From NCBI GenBank assembly GCA_947175285.1, contig CAMWMM010000215.1:1-7890 (forward strand): 7,890 nucleotides of DNA. Direction: 5' to 3'. This stretch comes from an uncultured Lachnospiraceae bacterium (GTDB taxonomy: Bacteria > Bacillota_A > Clostridia > Lachnospirales > Lachnospiraceae). Both the position numbers and the translations under genes were made by a program. The notes under the pieces were generated by a model. That model ran no database searches. It had not been told where the DNA came from and saw only the letters and a program-made list of their open reading frames with translations. Of this stretch, positions 5,359 to 7,890 are shown piece by piece (within the stretch, counting starts at the first letter, position 1; each line of letters opens with the position of its first letter).

Positions 5359-6309
5359 ATGAGTAAAAGAAACATGAAAAAAATTGTTATGGCAATAACG
5401 ACAATGGCAGTTGTTGCCGGTACGGCAGTATCAAATGTCATTCCGGTATTTGCAGAACCCGGCGGGGACAGCACCGGCAGTATTGTTGTGGATGAGGGGG
5501 AAATTGTGCTTGATTCGGATGATAGCGACATACTGCAGGAAGAACTGAACAGTCTGGAAGCGGAACTTCCTGATACATCAAAGCTGCCTTATTATGGTAC
5601 GGCGAGGAAAAGCCGGTTAGGCTCCAAAGGTACTATTAATTATGCAAATGGAACAGTAGTAATTGATTCTTCGGATTTTGGTTACTTGGCAGATGAAATT
5701 GATATGCTGGAGTCTGCATATAAAGCAAATACGGTGTCGGCGCTTAACGCTATGGGGACGTTTTTCCTTGCAGACGGTACAATAACTCATGCGGGGAGCA
5801 GTGAAGGAATTTCCGGTACAGAAGCCGTTCGCTTGTCTTTTGATACTATTATTTCCGGAATTCTGCAGTCACAATCAGTAGAGCATCTGGCAGAACAGGG
5901 TATAGCAGGAGCTGTTGAAGATAATTTATCTAAAGGAACGGCAGCCTGGGTCAATGGAGAACTGATTATCGGGAATGGTGCGGATAATGATGCTTATTAC
6001 AGGCAGGGATTCACAGATGGGCAGCTAAGTCTTTATGATAAGGCGAGTATATCATATGTATATCATGAACATTCCGACGGTTGTTATACATACAGTGAAG
6101 GGCATCGGCATAGTTCTTCATGTTATGAGGACACCGGTGATTTTTGGTTCCATGATTACCCATGTTCTTCATCTCATCCCGAGGGATGTCAGGGACATGC
6201 CAGCCGTGTGCTTGTCTGTGGAAAAAGCGAAGGTGATTCCGGTTATAAATTGACCTGTGGGAAAAACGAATCCACGATTGAATCCGCAACGATTGTATTT
6301 GACAATTAA
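5359..6309 (+). CDS. Secreted protein with signal peptide, repeated beta-like motif and C-terminal His/Cys module
   Basis: The 316-residue product starts with a Lys/Arg region and a hydrophobic core, with a probable signal peptidase I site after VFA (residue 32). A 31-residue segment is repeated without gaps (40-70 and 91-121; shared G-x-I...G...V-x-D-S-x-D...L...E...L-E). A related strand pattern begins at 193 (GTAAWVNGELIIGNGADN). The C-terminal part holds H-x-H-S-x-x-C twice (236-242 and 249-255), further Cys at 269 and 277, and two CGK motifs (287, 300), before ending in TIESATIVFDN. Six Cys and seven His in about 65 residues suggest a metal site or disulfides. No hydrophobic tail or sorting signal is present, so it seems released or non-covalently attached. 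ATG 5359 follows AAAGGAG by 8 nt; the in-frame TTG 5353 is too close. A class B sortase gene lies about 100 nt downstream. I recognise the type from Lachnospiraceae surface proteins but know no established function. Confidence 0.85.
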   Translation: MSKRNMKKIVMAITTMAVVAGTAVSNVIPVFAEPGGDSTGSIVVDEGEIVLDSDDSDILQEELNSLEAELPDTSKLPYYGTARKSRLGSKGTINYANGTVVIDSSDFGYLADEIDMLESAYKANTVSALNAMGTFFLADGTITHAGSSEGISGTEAVRLSFDTIISGILQSQSVEHLAEQGIAGAVEDNLSKGTAAWVNGELIIGNGADNDAYYRQGFTDGQLSLYDKASISYVYHEHSDGCYTYSEGHRHSSSCYEDTGDFWFHDYPCSSSHPEGCQGHASRVLVCGKSEGDSGYKLTCGKNESTIESATIVFDN

Positions 6310-6342
6310 TTTATAATTCACGGCATTGATTTTTAAATGAAC

Positions 6343-6370
6343 TTGCATTAATTTTCAGATATAGTAAAAT
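6343..6370 (+). promoter_or_regulatory. Possible promoter of the sortase gene
   Basis: TTGCAT (6343-6348), 16 bp, TAAAAT (6365-6370). The -10 region TATAGTAAAAT is identical over 11 bases to that of leuS, with the same -35 spacing. No terminator follows the preceding gene, so the sortase may also be co-transcribed with it. Confidence 0.45.
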
Positions 6371-6394
6371 AAAATCATATGTTAAGTGAAAATG

Positions 6395-6399
6395 AGGAG
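6395..6399 (+). promoter_or_regulatory. Ribosome binding site AGGAG that fixes the sortase start at 6409
   Basis: AGGAG is followed by 9 nt and ATG 6409. The earlier in-frame ATG at 6379 has no Shine-Dalgarno and would place this site inside the coding sequence. Confidence 0.8.
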
Positions 6400-6408
6400 T
6401 TTTTTACT

Positions 6409-7572
6409 ATGGCTGATTTTAACGTTGCCGGAAGACAGTTCCGGACACAGTCGGATTATAATGCGGCATTGCGTGACCAGAAACAGATAGAAGCAATTAA
6501 GGCAAAAATAAATATGGAACAGCCGGGCGAGGTTATCAGTCTTGCAGAGGAACTAAAAGCCGGAAAATACCGGTTGACGACAATTGTAGGAACTGATTTT
6601 AAAGAAGAAATACAGGAACTGGCAGATAAATACAAAAAACAGGGATATACAAAAGACAGTAAAATTAAGATTCCCAAGCAGAAAAAAAAACAGACAGGGA
6701 AGCAGACGAAAAGTAGTAAAAAACCTGTATCTCTGGATGAGTATGATGAAAAAATGCAGAAGGAGATTAAGGCTGCTTTAAAACAAAGGGAAAGAAAAAG
6801 AAAACTGATTGTTGCTTTATGCAGTGTTGTAGCGTTAGCAAGTTTTGGTTATTATGGTGTTTATTACTATTTTGCAGGCAGGACACAGTCAGACTATGAG
6901 AATTTGTCTGACCTAAAAGGAAATAATTCAATTGTTATAAGGACCCCAAGTGTTACGGTTCACTATTCGGAAGAGGAAGAAGATATTGAATTGACCGTAT
7001 TAGAGGAGTATGAAGCGCTCTATAATAAGAACAAAAGGTTAATAGGATGGCTTGAAATCGATGGTACAAATATAGATTATCCTGTTATGCAGACAACAAA
7101 TAATGAGTATTACCTCGATCATAATTATAATCAGGAATATGATAAAAACGGCAGCCTTTTTCTGGACGCAGAATGCGATGTCGTGCGCCGGAATACAAAT
7201 CTTATTATATATGGACATCATATGAAATCGGGCAAGATGTTCGGAGATTTGAATAAGTATAGCAGTGAAAGTTATTGCAAAGAGCATTCGATTATCCGGT
7301 TTGATACGATTTACGAAAAGGGCACTTATGAAGTGATGTACGTTTTCCGTTCCAGAATCTATAATGAGGATGAAATTGTTTTTAAATATTACCAGTTTTT
7401 TGATGCTTCGTCAGAGCGGGAATTTAATTCCAATATGAATGAAATGGCAGCAATCGCATTATATGATACGGGTGTAACGGCAAGCTACGGGGATGAACTG
7501 CTTACCTTATCTACCTGCGACTACTCCGAGGCGGACGGACGGTTTGTTGTCGTTGCTAAAAGAATCAGTTAG
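6409..7572 (+). CDS. Class B sortase with a long N-terminal cytoplasmic domain
   Basis: Sortases are membrane cysteine transpeptidases that cleave a sorting signal in secreted proteins and join them to the cell wall or to pilin subunits. The 387-residue product has a predicted cytoplasmic part (1-132), one membrane segment (about 133-156, preceded by RERKRK) and an extracellular catalytic domain (about 200-387). Catalytic residues are visible: His270 in IYGHH, Cys370 in TLSTC and Arg378 in GRFVVVAKR. The early YEALYNKNKRLIGWLEIDGTNIDYPVMQ block and YYLDHNY are typical of class B. The N-terminal domain (MADFNVAGRQFRTQSDYNAALRD onward, then a helical and Lys-rich stretch with nine consecutive A in the DNA at 6682-6690) is absent from standard class B sortases, whose membrane anchor is at the very N-terminus. 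It follows the secreted-protein gene and has its own possible promoter. The substrate is not evident in the window. Confidence 0.93.
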   Translation: MADFNVAGRQFRTQSDYNAALRDQKQIEAIKAKINMEQPGEVISLAEELKAGKYRLTTIVGTDFKEEIQELADKYKKQGYTKDSKIKIPKQKKKQTGKQTKSSKKPVSLDEYDEKMQKEIKAALKQRERKRKLIVALCSVVALASFGYYGVYYYFAGRTQSDYENLSDLKGNNSIVIRTPSVTVHYSEEEEDIELTVLEEYEALYNKNKRLIGWLEIDGTNIDYPVMQTTNNEYYLDHNYNQEYDKNGSLFLDAECDVVRRNTNLIIYGHHMKSGKMFGDLNKYSSESYCKEHSIIRFDTIYEKGTYEVMYVFRSRIYNEDEIVFKYYQFFDASSEREFNSNMNEMAAIALYDTGVTASYGDELLTLSTCDYSEADGRFVVVAKRIS

Positions 7573-7598
7573 AAAGATGGTTTGATTGCAAAAGCAGG

Positions 7599-7890
7599 CT
7601 TAGCCGATATTATCAAAGTATGATAGATTTACAGATGATAGACAGAGGGCAGTCTTATAAGAAATTAAAGCCTAGTTACATTATTTTTATTTGTCCGTTT
7701 GATATTTTTGATAAAGGGAAGCATATTTATACTTTTGAAAATATCTGTAAGGAAGATAATAGTGTTTCTTTGGAAGATGGGGCGGTGAAGATATTCTTGA
7801 ATGCTGATAGCGAGAAGGATGACATCAGCAAGGAGTTAAAGGCATTTCTTGATTATGTGGCAGGAAAGAAAACCCAAGACAATTTTGTAA
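7599..7890 (+). pseudogene. Rpn family / PD-(D/E)XK nuclease 'putative transposase', 5'-truncated, continues past the window
   Basis: From about 7599 the frame reads LSRYYQSMIDLQMIDRG and continues through SYIIFICPFDIF, HIYTFENICKED, VKIFLNA and ELKAFLDYVAG to the window edge. These motifs are characteristic of the middle-to-C-terminal part of the Rpn-like PD-(D/E)XK nuclease proteins, common in Clostridia and annotated as transposases. The N-terminal nuclease core of about 130-150 residues is missing: the recognisable part begins only about 27 nt after the sortase stop codon. The family motif starts before the first ATG (7620), and no Shine-Dalgarno precedes that ATG, so this appears to be a decayed remnant. 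If expressed from 7620 it would be a short partial protein. The family assignment is from memory of its motifs. Confidence 0.65.

Noticed and set aside
6011..6289. Antisense and alternative-frame ORFs over the His/Cys module
   Set aside because: They mirror the His/Cys codons of the secreted protein and have no initiation signals.
6280..6309. C-terminal sorting signal on the secreted protein
   Set aside because: The protein ends in ESATIVFDN with no LPxTG- or NPxTx-like motif, hydrophobic tail or basic end.

Overview
The window looks like a chromosomal segment of a low-to-mid GC, spore-forming Firmicute, most likely a member of the Clostridia close to Lachnospiraceae. This is an inference from four things: the codon and intergenic composition, strong GGAGG-type ribosome binding sites, the style of the EF-G-like and LeuRS proteins, and a class B sortase whose N-terminal cytoplasmic domain I associate with that family. 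No rRNA, tRNA, CRISPR array or intact insertion sequence is visible.

Left part (1-3885, + strand): the C-terminal half of an EF-G-like translational GTPase enters from the left edge. It is closed by a weak hairpin and then a strong intrinsic terminator. A GC-rich 10-bp palindrome and a TTGACA/TAAAAT promoter follow, and then a complete leucyl-tRNA synthetase gene (leuS) that ends in a strong terminator. No T-box leader precedes leuS.

Middle part (3877-5094, - strand): three small genes converge on leuS. Two encode helical proteins of 90 and 160 residues and form an operon. The third encodes an 81-residue Cys/Gly/Asn-rich protein built from a duplicated unit. Upstream of the 160-residue gene is a good match to the sporulation sigma-E promoter. 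Upstream of the Cys-rich gene is a good match to the sigma-K promoter. Both point to mother-cell expression during sporulation and perhaps a coat-associated role. The function itself is unknown.

Divergent control region (5028-5358): it carries the sigma-K-like promoter leftward. Rightward it carries an extended -10 promoter, an AT-rich transcribed segment ending in a palindromic terminator, and then a second promoter immediately before the next gene. It could hold a small RNA or an attenuated leader.

Right part (5359-7572, + strand): a secreted protein with a signal peptide and a C-terminal His/Cys module is followed by a class B sortase. The sortase has an unusual 130-residue cytoplasmic N-terminus ahead of its single membrane segment. 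The two genes look functionally linked, yet the secreted protein has no recognisable sorting signal. The window ends in a 5'-truncated gene of the Rpn / PD-(D/E)XK nuclease 'putative transposase' family, lying directly behind the sortase stop codon.
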